Below, in pieces: positions 1 to 8,566 of a DNA stretch of 64,000 bases. Source of the DNA: Hymenobacter algoricola (lineage in GTDB: Bacteria > Bacteroidota > Bacteroidia > Cytophagales > Hymenobacteraceae); assembly GCF_039539525.1 (NCBI RefSeq), contig NZ_BAABDH010000040.1, positions 1 to 64,000 of the forward strand, read 5' to 3'. The translations under genes were made by a program, and so were the position numbers. The first letter of the stretch is position 1. Each line of letters begins with the position of its first letter. The notes beneath the pieces were generated by a model that worked only from the letters and a program-made list of their open reading frames with translations, did not search any database and was not told the origin of the DNA.

Positions 1-254
1 CGGAATTTAAGGGTCGAAATTTTGCTGCACTTATAGTAGCGGTTAGCAGGCTGCATAACAGTAAGTTACGCCCATTCTCTTGACTTCTGCTTCCTAAGCC
101 CCTTAATTTATTAAGGCATTGAAACAGAGGTGCCGAACTTGCCTCTGCTCCGTCCGGTCTGCTGTCAACCACGGATGTGGTAAGGGGACAACCAGCGTAA
201 CCAGGGCTGCTGACTTGGTAAAACACTAAAGCTGAGCCAGGGCTGCCAGGGCAC
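1..254. other. Left-edge intergenic stretch, no gene seen
   Basis: I see no convincing coding frame, RNA gene or repeat between the window edge and the terminator of the OmpA gene. Base composition is more AT-rich than the coding DNA that follows, as expected for intergenic sequence. A gene ending just left of the window cannot be excluded. Confidence 0.5.
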
Positions 255-290
255 AAAAAAAGCGGCCAGCTATGGAGCTGGCCGCTTTCT
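255..290 (-). terminator. Rho-independent terminator of the OmpA-family gene
   Basis: On the minus strand a GC-rich stem (AGCGGCCAGC pairing with GCTGGCCGCT around a short loop) is followed by a run of seven T. It lies about 27 nt past the stop codon of the OmpA-family gene. Confidence 0.85.
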
Positions 291-316
291 GTAGTGTTGA
301 CCCGAAGGTCGGTGCG

Positions 317-1912
317 TTACTTTCTGCGCACCGGAGCTTTTCTGGCCGGAGCCTTTTTCATCGGGGCTTTCTTTACCGGAGCAGCTTTCACTGGGGCGGC
401 AGGAACTTCCGGGGCTACACCGTATTTCGTCTCCGCAGGGTTCGGGTCACCGGGCAGGTACACATCGAACTCTACGCGGCGGTTGATGGCGCGGCCGGCG
501 TCGGTGGCGTTGTCAGCAATCGGCTTGGTTTCGCCGTAGCCATGCGACACGATGCGGTCGGCCGGGATGCCTTTGCTGAGCATGTAGGTGCGGGCCGAGG
601 CGGCGCGGGCATCCGACAGACGCAGGTTGTAAGCATCATCCCCTTTGTTATCGGCGTGGGCCGAGATGCCGAGGAAGTAGTCCGGATAAGCGTTGAGGAT
701 ATCCACCAGACCGTTCAGCGTTGGGAACGAAATCGGCTTCAGGGTAGCCTTATCGAACTCGAACTGGATGAACTTGGTAGCTTCCTGGAGTTTTTTCTTC
801 TCCTCTACCTTCATCTCTGGGCAGCCTTTGTTCGAAGCTGGACCCGGACGGGCAGGGCAACGGTCCTGGTAATCCGGAACACCATCACCATCACGGTCGA
901 GTGGGCAGCCGCTGGCATCAACCGGAACACCGGCCGGGGTACCTGGGCACTTATCGCTCGAGTCGATTACACCGTCGCCATCAGCATCCGGGCAACCTTT
1001 GAGCTCTGCTTTGCCAGGCGTGTCGGGGCAGGCGTCGTCGCCGTCGCGCATACCATCACCGTCGCGGTCGGGGCAGCCTTCCAGCGCCGCCAGGCCTTTC
1101 TCGGTGGGGCACTTATCCTGGTAATCCGGAACGCCGTCGCCGTCGCCGTCGAGTGGGCAGCCGGTGGCATCAACTGCAACGCCGGTTGGCGTGCCGGGGC
1201 ACTTGTCTTTTTTGTCGCCTACGCCGTCGCCGTCCGTGTCGAGGGTTTTACCCAGGTTGAAGGTCAGACCGGCAGAGTGCTGCAGGTAGCGGTCGTTGAT
1301 GTTGCCTTTCAGAGCCACGCCGTCGATCTGGTCGGTAGTAGCGTAGTGCTGGCTGGTTTCAACGAATGCCGAAATACCGGGCGAAAACTGGAACGTGATA
1401 CCGGCGGCCCCTTTCAGGTCCCAGGCATAAATGTCGCTCAGGGCGTTGACTTGGCCATTGAGCGCAAACCGGTCGGAGCTGGCGAAAAATACGCCGGGAG
1501 CCAGGCTCAGGTAGGGAGCAAAGAAGCCGTCCTCTTTCAGGGCCCAGCCGTTGTTCAGCTTAAGCTTGATCGGAACGCCGATGTTGACCACGTTGGCGCG
1601 GAAGCCGCTGAACGGAAAAGCAGTGTTCTTGGGCGGCGTGCCCGAGAAAGCCATTTCGCCATAGCTCATGTCCAGGCCCAGGTCGATGCCGGGCGTGACG
1701 TAGCGGCTGAGTTTGAGGCCAGCCCCGAACTCAATCTTGTTTTTGTTGAACCATTCGGAACCCAGGTCGCCGTGGTACTGCCAGGTCGTGCCGTACAGGC
1801 TGATGCCCGTCTTTCGTTCGGAGCTTTGGGCGTGCCCCGTGTGGGGCAGGGCAGCCACCAACGCCAGACCCAGCCCAAGGGCCTTTGCAGCGGATGTAAG
1901 AGGTAGTTTCAT
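317..1912 (-). CDS. OmpA-family outer-membrane protein with thrombospondin type 3 repeats
   Basis: This 531-residue protein is probably an outer-membrane barrel that anchors the envelope to peptidoglycan. A signal peptide ends near residue 29 (HTGHAQ). Residues about 30-220 are aromatic-rich alternating strands typical of an outer-membrane beta-barrel. Residues about 225-365 carry repeated DxDGDGV...D..D.CP calcium-binding units (thrombospondin type 3). Residues about 380-487 are an OmpA C-terminal domain with the peptidoglycan-binding pattern from FIQFEFDKATL to GRAINRRVEF. The last 27 residues are an unusual basic tail of Ala-Pro-Lys/Arg repeats (KKAP, RKAP). The ATG is followed directly by the signal peptide, which supports this start. 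It is transcribed alone and has its own terminator. Domain calls are from sequence; the anchoring role is family knowledge. Confidence 0.93.
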   Translation of the reverse strand: MKLPLTSAAKALGLGLALVAALPHTGHAQSSERKTGISLYGTTWQYHGDLGSEWFNKNKIEFGAGLKLSRYVTPGIDLGLDMSYGEMAFSGTPPKNTAFPFSGFRANVVNIGVPIKLKLNNGWALKEDGFFAPYLSLAPGVFFASSDRFALNGQVNALSDIYAWDLKGAAGITFQFSPGISAFVETSQHYATTDQIDGVALKGNINDRYLQHSAGLTFNLGKTLDTDGDGVGDKKDKCPGTPTGVAVDATGCPLDGDGDGVPDYQDKCPTEKGLAALEGCPDRDGDGMRDGDDACPDTPGKAELKGCPDADGDGVIDSSDKCPGTPAGVPVDASGCPLDRDGDGVPDYQDRCPARPGPASNKGCPEMKVEEKKKLQEATKFIQFEFDKATLKPISFPTLNGLVDILNAYPDYFLGISAHADNKGDDAYNLRLSDARAASARTYMLSKGIPADRIVSHGYGETKPIADNATDAGRAINRRVEFDVYLPGDPNPAETKYGVAPEVPAAPVKAAPVKKAPMKKAPARKAPVRRK

Positions 1913-2336
1913 AGTAGAACGGGTTGAAAAGTCAGACTCATTTAGTATTGAGTCGAGCCTATATACCGGCGGCCGGACGATAAGGTTGTTTCAAAATGGT
2001 TCCTGGCGGTAGCAGGCAAGGCCTCTGTTCGGGCTTTGGGCTACGGTAGCGCTTCAGAATGACAGGTAATCCGGGATATCGTGAAACCAGCCCTGAACGA
2101 TACCGTAAGGGGGGGCTGGCTAGTATATTAAGACTCTGTTATTCAGGGACTAATAAGGATAGTCGGACGCCCAGAACTTCGCCGGCTGGAGCCGGTCCGG
2201 ACGGCAGATAATGCTGAAAAATCAAAATAGTTATAGCCCAAAAAAATATTCATCCCGATCATCCAGAAACCACTAAAACCGTGAAATAGTAGCTGTAGGT
2301 AGGCAGCCGAACCCACTGGCCAGGCTGGCGGCCCGC
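1913..2336. other. Intergenic region between OmpA gene and pirin gene
   Basis: No coding frame fits this 420-nt stretch. Just upstream of the OmpA start there is an inverted repeat, GACTCA and TGAGTC, separated by 8 nt near position 1935, which could be an operator or chance. Nothing else is recognisable. Confidence 0.4.
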
Positions 2337-2366
2337 AAAAAAAACCTCTTCCGGGGAAGAGGCTTT
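2337..2366 (-). terminator. Terminator of the first pirin gene
   Basis: On the minus strand a CCTCTTCC / GGAAGAGG stem is followed by eight T (plus-strand A run 2337-2344), shortly after the stop codon of the pirin-family gene. Confidence 0.85.
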
Positions 2367-2392
2367 CGGTTCGTTAGCAGGCAAACAGCAGC

Positions 2393-3103
2393 TTAGTGGT
2401 TGATGGGAACTTCAACGAGGAGGAAGTGGCTTTCCGCGGTGCATTTCACCGTCACCGCGTCGGTGTTCCACAGACCGATACTGTCGCGGGGCTCCAGCGG
2501 CTGCCCATTTACCACGATGCTGCCCGACATCAGGAACACAAAGATGCACTTGTTGGGCGGCGGCAGCGCGTAGCTGGCGGTCTGGCCTGCCTCGAAGTAG
2601 CCGAGCGAGAGGCGGGCATTCTGGTTGATCCAGCAGTGGGCCGTGCCCTCCTCGTTGCTGACGATGGTGGTCAGCTGGTTTCGGCGCTTCTCGGCCGGAA
2701 AGCTGCGCTTCTGGTAGCGTGGCGTCACGTTCTGCAGCTTGGGCTCAATCCAGATCTGCAGGAAGTTCACCGCGTCGTCGCCGATGTTGTGCTCCTCGTG
2801 GCGCAGGCCGCTGCCGGCACTCATGATCTGCACCGAGTCGGTGCTGACTTCCTCAGCGTAGCCCAGGCTGTCCTTGTGGTTCATGCGGCCAGCCAGCAGC
2901 ACCGAAATGATTTCCATGTTGGCGTGGGCGTGCAGGCCAAAGCCGCCGCCGGGCTGCACGAAGTCGTCGTTGAACACGCGCAGCAGGCCGAAGCCGGTGC
3001 GTTCGGGGTTCTGGTAGCTGCTGAAGCTGAGCGAGAAGTTGCTTTGCAGCCAGCCGATGTCCTTCAGGCCCCGGTCGGCGGCCCGGATGATACGGTGATG
3101 CAT
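2393..3103 (-). CDS. Pirin family protein (first copy)
   Basis: Pirins are bicupin proteins that bind an active-site metal; some have quercetinase activity, others modulate enzymes or transcription. This 236-residue protein has the N-terminal cupin signature: GFGLHAHANMEIIS gives the paired His ligands and GSGLRHEEHN the third His and the Glu. The C-terminal half is the second, metal-free cupin. I chose the ATG at 3103, giving MHHRIIRAADRG, because residues encoded further upstream are non-pirin and overlap the nitroreductase gene. The start lies 4 nt after the nitroreductase stop, so the two are very probably co-transcribed. It is clearly related to the pirin gene at 3765-4478. The substrate cannot be told from sequence. 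Confidence 0.92.
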   Translation of the reverse strand: MHHRIIRAADRGLKDIGWLQSNFSLSFSSYQNPERTGFGLLRVFNDDFVQPGGGFGLHAHANMEIISVLLAGRMNHKDSLGYAEEVSTDSVQIMSAGSGLRHEEHNIGDDAVNFLQIWIEPKLQNVTPRYQKRSFPAEKRRNQLTTIVSNEEGTAHCWINQNARLSLGYFEAGQTASYALPPPNKCIFVFLMSGSIVVNGQPLEPRDSIGLWNTDAVTVKCTAESHFLLVEVPINH

Positions 3104-3107
3104 GGCG

Positions 3108-3686
3108 TTAGCTGGGCAGTTGGGCGTGGAAAGCAATTTCGGCGACCGGCTTGCGCTGGCGGGCGGCATTTTCCCGACCCAGGAAAGGCTCTTCCAAGTG
3201 CTCGGCCGCGCCCTGGTAGCCCAGGGCAATCATGACGGCGGGCTGCAGGCCGGCGGGCAGCTGGAAGGCTTCCTGCGCTTTGGCCCGGTCGAAGCCGCCC
3301 ATAAAGTGCCCGTGCAGCCCAAGGGCCGTGGCTTCCAGAATCAGGTTGCCGTTGGCCAGGCCCAGATCGTGGAGGGCGCCGCCGTTGGGCGTGCCGTTGT
3401 CGTAGTGCGTCTTGGTGAGGGCCAGCACCAGCACGGCGGCGTTTTTGGCCCAGGGTTGGTTGCCCGCCATCAGGCAGTCGACCATTTTCCGGAAGGCCTC
3501 GGTATCGGCGCGGTGGGCGTAGATGTAGCGCCAGGGCTGCTCATTCATCGCGCTGGCGGCCCAGGAGGCGGCTTCAAACACCTGACCCAGCGTTTCGGGC
3601 GCAATGCACTGATCGGTAAAAGAACGGGGGCTCCAGCGGTTGCGGATCAGCTCAAGCACGGGGTAGGCAGTGGGGGCAGTTTTCAT
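3108..3686 (-). CDS. Nitroreductase family protein (FMN-dependent oxidoreductase)
   Basis: A 192-residue member of the nitroreductase superfamily: homodimeric FMN enzymes that reduce nitroaromatics, quinones or related electrophiles with NAD(P)H. The N-terminal FMN-phosphate motif RNRWSPRSF, the SWAASAMNEQPWRYI segment and the later LGLANGNLILEATALGLHGHFMGGF stretch fit the short, about 190-residue branch. It is soluble, with no signal peptide. It is the upstream gene of a tight pair with a pirin, and a second pirin lies 78 nt further upstream on the same strand, so the three may form one stress-response unit. The physiological substrate is unknown. Confidence 0.93.
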   Translation of the reverse strand: MKTAPTAYPVLELIRNRWSPRSFTDQCIAPETLGQVFEAASWAASAMNEQPWRYIYAHRADTEAFRKMVDCLMAGNQPWAKNAAVLVLALTKTHYDNGTPNGGALHDLGLANGNLILEATALGLHGHFMGGFDRAKAQEAFQLPAGLQPAVMIALGYQGAAEHLEEPFLGRENAARQRKPVAEIAFHAQLPS

Positions 3687-3764
3687 GGGCGAAAAATAAG
3701 CTAGTTGGCAGAAGAGGTAACACGAGTGGCGGGCGGCGGCCCCACGCCCCTCGTTACAAGGTAT

Positions 3765-4478
3765 TTACAGCGTCATCGGCACGTCCATCAGCAGCACCTG
3801 GGCGTTGCTGTCGGCCTGCAGGCTGAACGAAGCGGTGTCCCAGACGCCAAACCCGTCGCGGCGGTGCAGCGGCTGGCCGTTGATGGTCACGTCGCCTTCG
3901 AGCACGAAGACATACACGCCGTTGCCGGGCTTTTTGATGGCGTACTCCGCCGCGGCGCCCGGCTCGAAGTCGCCGAGGCTGAACCAGGCATCCTGGTGAA
4001 TCCAGACGCCGGCATCGTCGGGCGAGGGCGAAATCACCTGCTGGAACCGGTTGTGCCGGTCTTCGGCCCGGAAAGTCTGCTGGTCGTAGCGGGGCGGGAC
4101 GCCGCGCTTGTTGGGGAACACCCAGATCTGCAAAAACTTCACTTCCTGGTCGCGGCGGTGGTTTTTCTCACTGTGCGCGATGCCCGTGCCGGCGCTCATC
4201 ACCTGCACGTCGCCGCGGCGGATAATGGCCTGGGTGCCGGTGTTATCCTTGTGCTCCAGGTCGCCCGAGAGCGGGATGCTGATGATTTCCATGTTGTCGT
4301 GCGGGTGAGTACCGAAGCCCATGCCGGCGGCCACGGTATCATCGTTGAGCACGCGCAGCACGCCGAAATTCATCCGCTCCCGGCTGCTGTAGCCGGCAAA
4401 GCTGAACGTGTGGTAGGAGTTGAGCCAGCCGTGGCTGGCGTGGCCGCGCGAATCGGCGGTGTGAAGAACGGTTTGCAT
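3765..4478 (-). CDS. Pirin family protein (second copy)
   Basis: This 237-residue bicupin protein is a paralogue of the pirin at 2393-3103. It has the canonical metal-site pattern GTHPHDNMEIIS, then GTGIAHSEKNH with the His and Glu ligands. Its second cupin ends with a typical VLLMDVPM strand. The start at 4478 (MQTVLHTADSRG) is preferred because it matches the usual pirin N-terminus; upstream codons run into the AT-rich promoter region. It heads the pirin / nitroreductase / pirin group and diverges from the dipeptidyl peptidase gene. An AT-rich palindrome about 50 nt upstream may be its operator. Metal binding is inferred from the motif. Confidence 0.93.
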   Translation of the reverse strand: MQTVLHTADSRGHASHGWLNSYHTFSFAGYSSRERMNFGVLRVLNDDTVAAGMGFGTHPHDNMEIISIPLSGDLEHKDNTGTQAIIRRGDVQVMSAGTGIAHSEKNHRRDQEVKFLQIWVFPNKRGVPPRYDQQTFRAEDRHNRFQQVISPSPDDAGVWIHQDAWFSLGDFEPGAAAEYAIKKPGNGVYVFVLEGDVTINGQPLHRRDGFGVWDTASFSLQADSNAQVLLMDVPMTL

Positions 4479-4512
4479 GGCAAAAGCGGAAAAGCAAGCG
4501 GCAGAGTACCGG

Positions 4513-4550
4513 CTGCGGGCCTTATATATGTACATACATAGATTAGGCCG
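4513..4550. promoter_or_regulatory. AT-rich palindromic site upstream of the pirin cluster
   Basis: A perfect palindrome, TATGTACATA (4527-4536), sits in an AT-rich segment flanked by GGCC on both sides (GGGCC near 4518 and AGGCC near 4545). It lies 35-70 nt upstream of the second pirin start on the minus strand, where a promoter or repressor site is expected. Assignment as an operator is inference. Confidence 0.4.
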
Positions 4551-4751
4551 AAAGGTTCAAGCTATATTTTCCGGGGCTTCGCACGGGCCAGTTTGGCCGG
4601 ATCAAGCAACGTTGACCGACAACGGCCGTCAGTTGTCGGCTGCCGGTTCGGTCAGGCGGCGTTTTTGGCGCCGGCCGGCGGCCGGCCGAACTAGGCAGCA
4701 TTGTGTAATTTGCCCGCCCATTCTCACTCTCTATTCCTCAAGCAGCACTTT

Positions 4752-6932
4752 ATGCTCAGAAATTTCACCCGGAAGGTGGCCGCCGCGGCCGCGCTGCTCC
4801 AGCTGATTCTGTGGGTTCCGGCCCACGCCCAGTTCGGACCCGGTACTCAGTGGACCAAAGACGGTTACGGCTACATGCAGGCCGACAAGGACGAAATCGT
4901 GCAGCTCGACGCCCGCGACGGGTCCAAGCGTACGGTACTCGTCAGCAAGGCCCAGCTCACGCCCCAGGGCCAGAGCGCGCCGCTGGCCGTGCGCCGCTTC
5001 GCGCTGTCGGACGACGGGCAGAAGGTGCTGATCCACACCAACACCAGGAAAGTATGGCGCTACGACACCCGCGGCGACTACTGGGTGTATGACTCGGGCA
5101 CCAAAACCCTCCAGCAGCTCGGCAAGGGCCGCCCGGAGGCGTCGCTGATGTTTGCCAAGTTCTCGCCCGACGGCAAGCACGTGGCCTACGTGAGTGAGCA
5201 CAACCTGTACGTGGAAGACCTGGCCGGCAGCACCGTCAGGCCCCTGACCACCGACGGCACCAAGACGCTCATCAACGGTACCTTCGACTGGGTGTACGAG
5301 GAAGAGCTGGACGCCCGCGACGGTTTCCGCTGGGCGCCCAACAGCCAGAGCCTGGCTTACTGGCAGCTCGACGCGGGCAAGACCAAAAACTACCTGATGC
5401 TCAACACCACCGACCAGCTCTACCCGTTTACGGTGCCGGTAGAGTACCCGGTGGTGGGCGAAGACCCCAGCATGGCCCGCATCGGCGTAGTAAGCGTGCA
5501 GGGCGGCGCCACCACCTGGATGAAGATTCCCGGCGACGCCGTACAGCACTACCTGCCGCGCATGGAGTGGGCCAACAACTCCACCGAGCTCATCATTCAG
5601 CAGCTTAACCGCCGCCAGAACGAGAGTAAGATTATGCTGGCGACGGCCGCTTCTGGTGAAGTGAAGCCGCTGTACAGCGAAACTGACAAGGCCTGGGTGG
5701 ACGCCAAGAACGGCGCCATCGGCTGGGACTGGATTGAGGGCGGCAAGCGCTTCGTGTGGCTGAGCGAGAAGGACGGCTGGCGCCACATCTACGCCATCGA
5801 CCGCAAGGGCCAGGAAAAGCTGCTCACCAAGGGCGACTACGACGTCATTGAGCTGAGCCTTATCGACGAGAAGAACGGTACCATCTACTTCATGGCTTCG
5901 CCGACCAATGCCACCCAGACCTACCTGTACAAAGTAGCGCTGAAGGGCGGCAAGGCCGAGCGGGTGTCGCCGCAGGCGCTGGCCGGCTCGCACAGCTACG
6001 ACATCTCGCCCAACGGCAAGCTGGCCCTGCACAACTTCTCCAACAGCGCCACTTTCCCGGTGGCCGACGTGGTGTCGTTGCCCGAGCACAAGCGGCTGAG
6101 CGGGGGCGAGGTTTCGGAGCGCGCCAAGAGCGTCAAAGCGCCCAAGACCGAGTTCTTCCAGGTGAAAACCGAGGACGGCGTGACCATGGACGGCTGGATG
6201 GTGAAGCCCGCCGACTTTGACCCCAGCAAGAAGTACCCCATCGTATTCTACGTGTACGGGGAGCCCGCCAGCCAGACCGTGACGGACCGCTTCGGCACCG
6301 GCTTCAACCGCCTCTACGCCGGCAACATGGCCGACGACGGCTACATCTACGCCTCAGTAGAAGGCCGCGGGGCCCCGGCGCCCAAGGGCCGGGAGTGGCG
6401 CAAGTCGATTTACCACAACATCGGCAAAATCAACATCCGCGACCAGGCCATGGCTGCCAAGGAGCTGATGAAGCGCTCCGCCTTCATCGACACCAGCCGC
6501 GTGGCGGTGTGGGGCTGGAGCGGCGGGGGCTCGTCCACGCTCAACCTGCTGTTTCAGTATCCGCAGATCTATAAGACCGGCATCTCCATTGCCGCCGTCG
6601 ATAACCAGCTCAACTACGACAACATCTACCAGGAGCGCTACATGGGCCTGCTGCCCGACGACCGGAAGTACTTCGTGGAAAACTCCCCGCTGAACTACGC
6701 CAAGAACCTGCGCGGCAACCTGCTGCTCATCCACGGCACCGGCGACGACAACGTGCACTACAACAACGCCGAGCAGATGATCAACGAGCTGATCAAAAAC
6801 AACAAGCCGTTTCAGATGATGGCCTACCCGAACCGCACCCACAGCATCTCGGAAGGCGAAGGCACCAGCCGCCACCTGGCCACCACCTTCACCCAGTACC
6901 TGAAGGAGCACTGCCCGCCCGGCGCCCGCTAA
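4752..6932 (+). CDS. Dipeptidyl peptidase IV family serine peptidase (S9B), secreted
   Basis: A 726-residue exported peptidase that should remove Xaa-Pro/Ala dipeptides from peptide N-termini. The ATG at 4752 is directly followed by a signal peptide ending in VPAHAQ; 17 further upstream codons are not plausible as a leader. The N-terminal eight-bladed propeller domain carries the double-Glu motif DWVYEEE (Glu183-185), which binds the substrate N-terminus in DPP4. The C-terminal alpha/beta-hydrolase domain has GWSGGG (Ser590), HGTGDDN (Asp665) and RTHS (His697), a complete triad in the usual order. The nucleophile motif has Gly where DPP4 enzymes usually have Tyr (GWSYGG), a small deviation. 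It is a single gene with its own terminator. Function is confident from motifs. Confidence 0.95.
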   Translation: MLRNFTRKVAAAAALLQLILWVPAHAQFGPGTQWTKDGYGYMQADKDEIVQLDARDGSKRTVLVSKAQLTPQGQSAPLAVRRFALSDDGQKVLIHTNTRKVWRYDTRGDYWVYDSGTKTLQQLGKGRPEASLMFAKFSPDGKHVAYVSEHNLYVEDLAGSTVRPLTTDGTKTLINGTFDWVYEEELDARDGFRWAPNSQSLAYWQLDAGKTKNYLMLNTTDQLYPFTVPVEYPVVGEDPSMARIGVVSVQGGATTWMKIPGDAVQHYLPRMEWANNSTELIIQQLNRRQNESKIMLATAASGEVKPLYSETDKAWVDAKNGAIGWDWIEGGKRFVWLSEKDGWRHIYAIDRKGQEKLLTKGDYDVIELSLIDEKNGTIYFMASPTNATQTYLYKVALKGGKAERVSPQALAGSHSYDISPNGKLALHNFSNSATFPVADVVSLPEHKRLSGGEVSERAKSVKAPKTEFFQVKTEDGVTMDGWMVKPADFDPSKKYPIVFYVYGEPASQTVTDRFGTGFNRLYAGNMADDGYIYASVEGRGAPAPKGREWRKSIYHNIGKINIRDQAMAAKELMKRSAFIDTSRVAVWGWSGGGSSTLNLLFQYPQIYKTGISIAAVDNQLNYDNIYQERYMGLLPDDRKYFVENSPLNYAKNLRGNLLLIHGTGDDNVHYNNAEQMINELIKNNKPFQMMAYPNRTHSISEGEGTSRHLATTFTQYLKEHCPPGAR

Positions 6933-6954
6933 GCGGAACGTGAGTCAAGTAAGA

Positions 6955-6985
6955 AGCCCTCCGAAGCAATTCGGAGGGCTTTTTT
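6955..6985 (+). terminator. Terminator of the dipeptidyl peptidase gene
   Basis: A stem AGCCCTCCGA / TCGGAGGGCT is followed by TTTTT, 22 nt after the stop codon. Confidence 0.92.
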
Positions 6986-6994
6986 GCGTCAGAA

Positions 6995-7165
6995 CGATTG
7001 TAGGGACGCGTATTCGCGTCTCAGCGCGTGCTGATGTTGCGATAAACACCTGGTTCCGGTCGTTCAATGTAGAGACGGGAAGTGTCGCGTCTCTACATCA
7101 TCTGTGCTGGTGTAACAAAGTCGTTCAACGCCGAGACGCGACTATGCGTCTCTACATCACCTTTC
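6995..7165. repeat. Cluster of three short GTAGAGACGCG-type palindromic repeats
   Basis: Three units of a degenerate palindrome built on GTAGAGACGCG ... CGCGTCTCTAC lie between convergent genes: near 7001-7025, 7069-7100 and 7130-7163. The middle unit reads as a hairpin of TGTAGAGACG against CGTCTCTACA. The last one runs into the 3' end of the serine hydrolase gene. Related GCGTCTCTGACGCG sequence recurs at 26385-26502. They resemble dispersed REP-like elements. Confidence 0.65.
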
Positions 7166-8483
7166 CCAGCCGCCGCACGGCCAGCACCCGGCCTTCCGCC
7201 GTCAGCCACTGCGTCAGGTACAGCCCAGCGGGCAGCCCGGCCACGGAAACCGAAGTTTCGCCGGCCCCGGCAGCTACCTCCCGCACCACCCGGCCGGTGG
7301 CATCCAGCAGCCGCAGCCGCGCGGCCCCGGGCACGGCCGTGGCCGTAACGGTAGTCAGGGCCGGGTTCGGATAAAGCTTAGCCGCGGCCTGATTTGCGGC
7401 GCTTGGCACCGCCAGCGGCCGGCACTGCATGGCGGCCATCAGGTAGCGCCACAGCTCGGTATCGAACGACGACACGGCCAGCCTAGGGCCGTCGGCCGAG
7501 TTGCCCTGGCGCACCACGACCAGCCCCAGGCTGGGCACCACGTAGATTTTCTGGTCGTTTTTGCCCAGGGCCGCAATCAGGTCCGGCGGGGCCGTGGGCA
7601 TCAGCGGGCCGGGGAAGCTGACCTGGGAGCCCGGCAGCCGGTAGGAGCTTTGCCCATTGAGCCACCACAGGTAGCCGTAGCTGCGGTTCAACGTCTGCGA
7701 GGATGTGGTCATGCGGCGGAAGTAGGCCGTGTCGCCCAGCACGGCGGTGCCGTTCCAGGTGCCGCGGGCCAGCGTCAGCAGGCCGAAGCGGGCCATGTCG
7801 CGGGCCCGGCTGTAGTACACATCATTCACCCACAGGCCCGCCATGCCGATACGGGAGGCCAGGCGCTGGTTGGTGTACTGGTTTATCGTCAGGCCGCTGG
7901 CTGAGGTCAGGACATCCTGGAGCAGGCGGTAGGGGCCGGTGTGGTAAGCCCAGCGGGTGCCGGCATCGGCCCGGTAGAGCAGGCAGCCGGCGGTAGTGCT
8001 TTCGTTGTCGCAGGGCGGCGGCGGCACGTCGTCGAGGCCCGTGGTCATGGTGAGCTGGTGGCGCAGGGTGATGAGGCCTTCCTGGCGGGGCGGGGCCGAG
8101 GTCCAGCCCCGGCCCAGGGTGTGGGAGGTGCTGTTGGTGAGGCGCAGCAGGCCTTCGCGCTGGGCAATGCCGACCACCGTCGCCGTGAGCGACTTGCCCG
8201 CCGAGGCCCAGTACCAGCTGGAGTCCTGGGTGAAGGTGCCGTAGTAGCGCTCCAGGACTATCCGGCCGTCCTTGAGCACGATAAACGACTTGGTATGCTT
8301 GCGGCCCAGAAAATTGTAGAGTGAGTCGAGCTGGGGCTGGCACCAGCCCAGGCTCTGGGGCGAAGTGGCGGCCCAGGTACCGGAGGCCGCCAGCGGCGGG
8401 AAATACAGCGTGGACTGGGCCCGGGCAGCCGGGAAAGAAAGCAGCAGACCAGCCAGCAACAGTACGAGTAAGGCGTGTTTCAT
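7152..8483 (-). CDS. Serine hydrolase (beta-lactamase/PBP-like, S12 fold) with T9SS C-terminal sorting domain
   Basis: A 443-residue secreted hydrolase of the beta-lactamase-like class C / 6-aminohexanoate-dimer hydrolase type. The start at 8483 gives a clear signal peptide (MKHALLVLLLAGLLL...ARAQ). The catalytic SxxK motif is SAGK at Ser94-Lys97. The Tyr motif probably lies in WAYHTGPYRLLQ. The last 75-80 residues, from KLYPNPA to LYLTQWL...VRRLGKVM, are a type A T9SS sorting domain, so the protein is expected to be carried across the outer membrane and released or anchored at the surface. It is convergent with the dipeptidyl peptidase gene. The substrate is not predictable; a peptidase or esterase role is as likely as lactam hydrolysis. 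Confidence 0.9.
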   Translation of the reverse strand: MKHALLVLLLAGLLLSFPAARAQSTLYFPPLAASGTWAATSPQSLGWCQPQLDSLYNFLGRKHTKSFIVLKDGRIVLERYYGTFTQDSSWYWASAGKSLTATVVGIAQREGLLRLTNSTSHTLGRGWTSAPPRQEGLITLRHQLTMTTGLDDVPPPPCDNESTTAGCLLYRADAGTRWAYHTGPYRLLQDVLTSASGLTINQYTNQRLASRIGMAGLWVNDVYYSRARDMARFGLLTLARGTWNGTAVLGDTAYFRRMTTSSQTLNRSYGYLWWLNGQSSYRLPGSQVSFPGPLMPTAPPDLIAALGKNDQKIYVVPSLGLVVVRQGNSADGPRLAVSSFDTELWRYLMAAMQCRPLAVPSAANQAAAKLYPNPALTTVTATAVPGAARLRLLDATGRVVREVAAGAGETSVSVAGLPAGLYLTQWLTAEGRVLAVRRLGKVM

Positions 8484-8566
8484 ACGACAGCAAAGTAAGG
8501 GGGAGCTGTCGGCTTGGATAATGTCCGGGCCCAGAAGTTTAACGGGCATCCGGCAGGATTACCGGG

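Noticed and set aside
272..1906. Long open frame on the plus strand opposite the OmpA gene
   Set aside because: It is the complement of a clear OmpA/thrombospondin-repeat protein with signal peptide; the plus-strand translation has no domain character.
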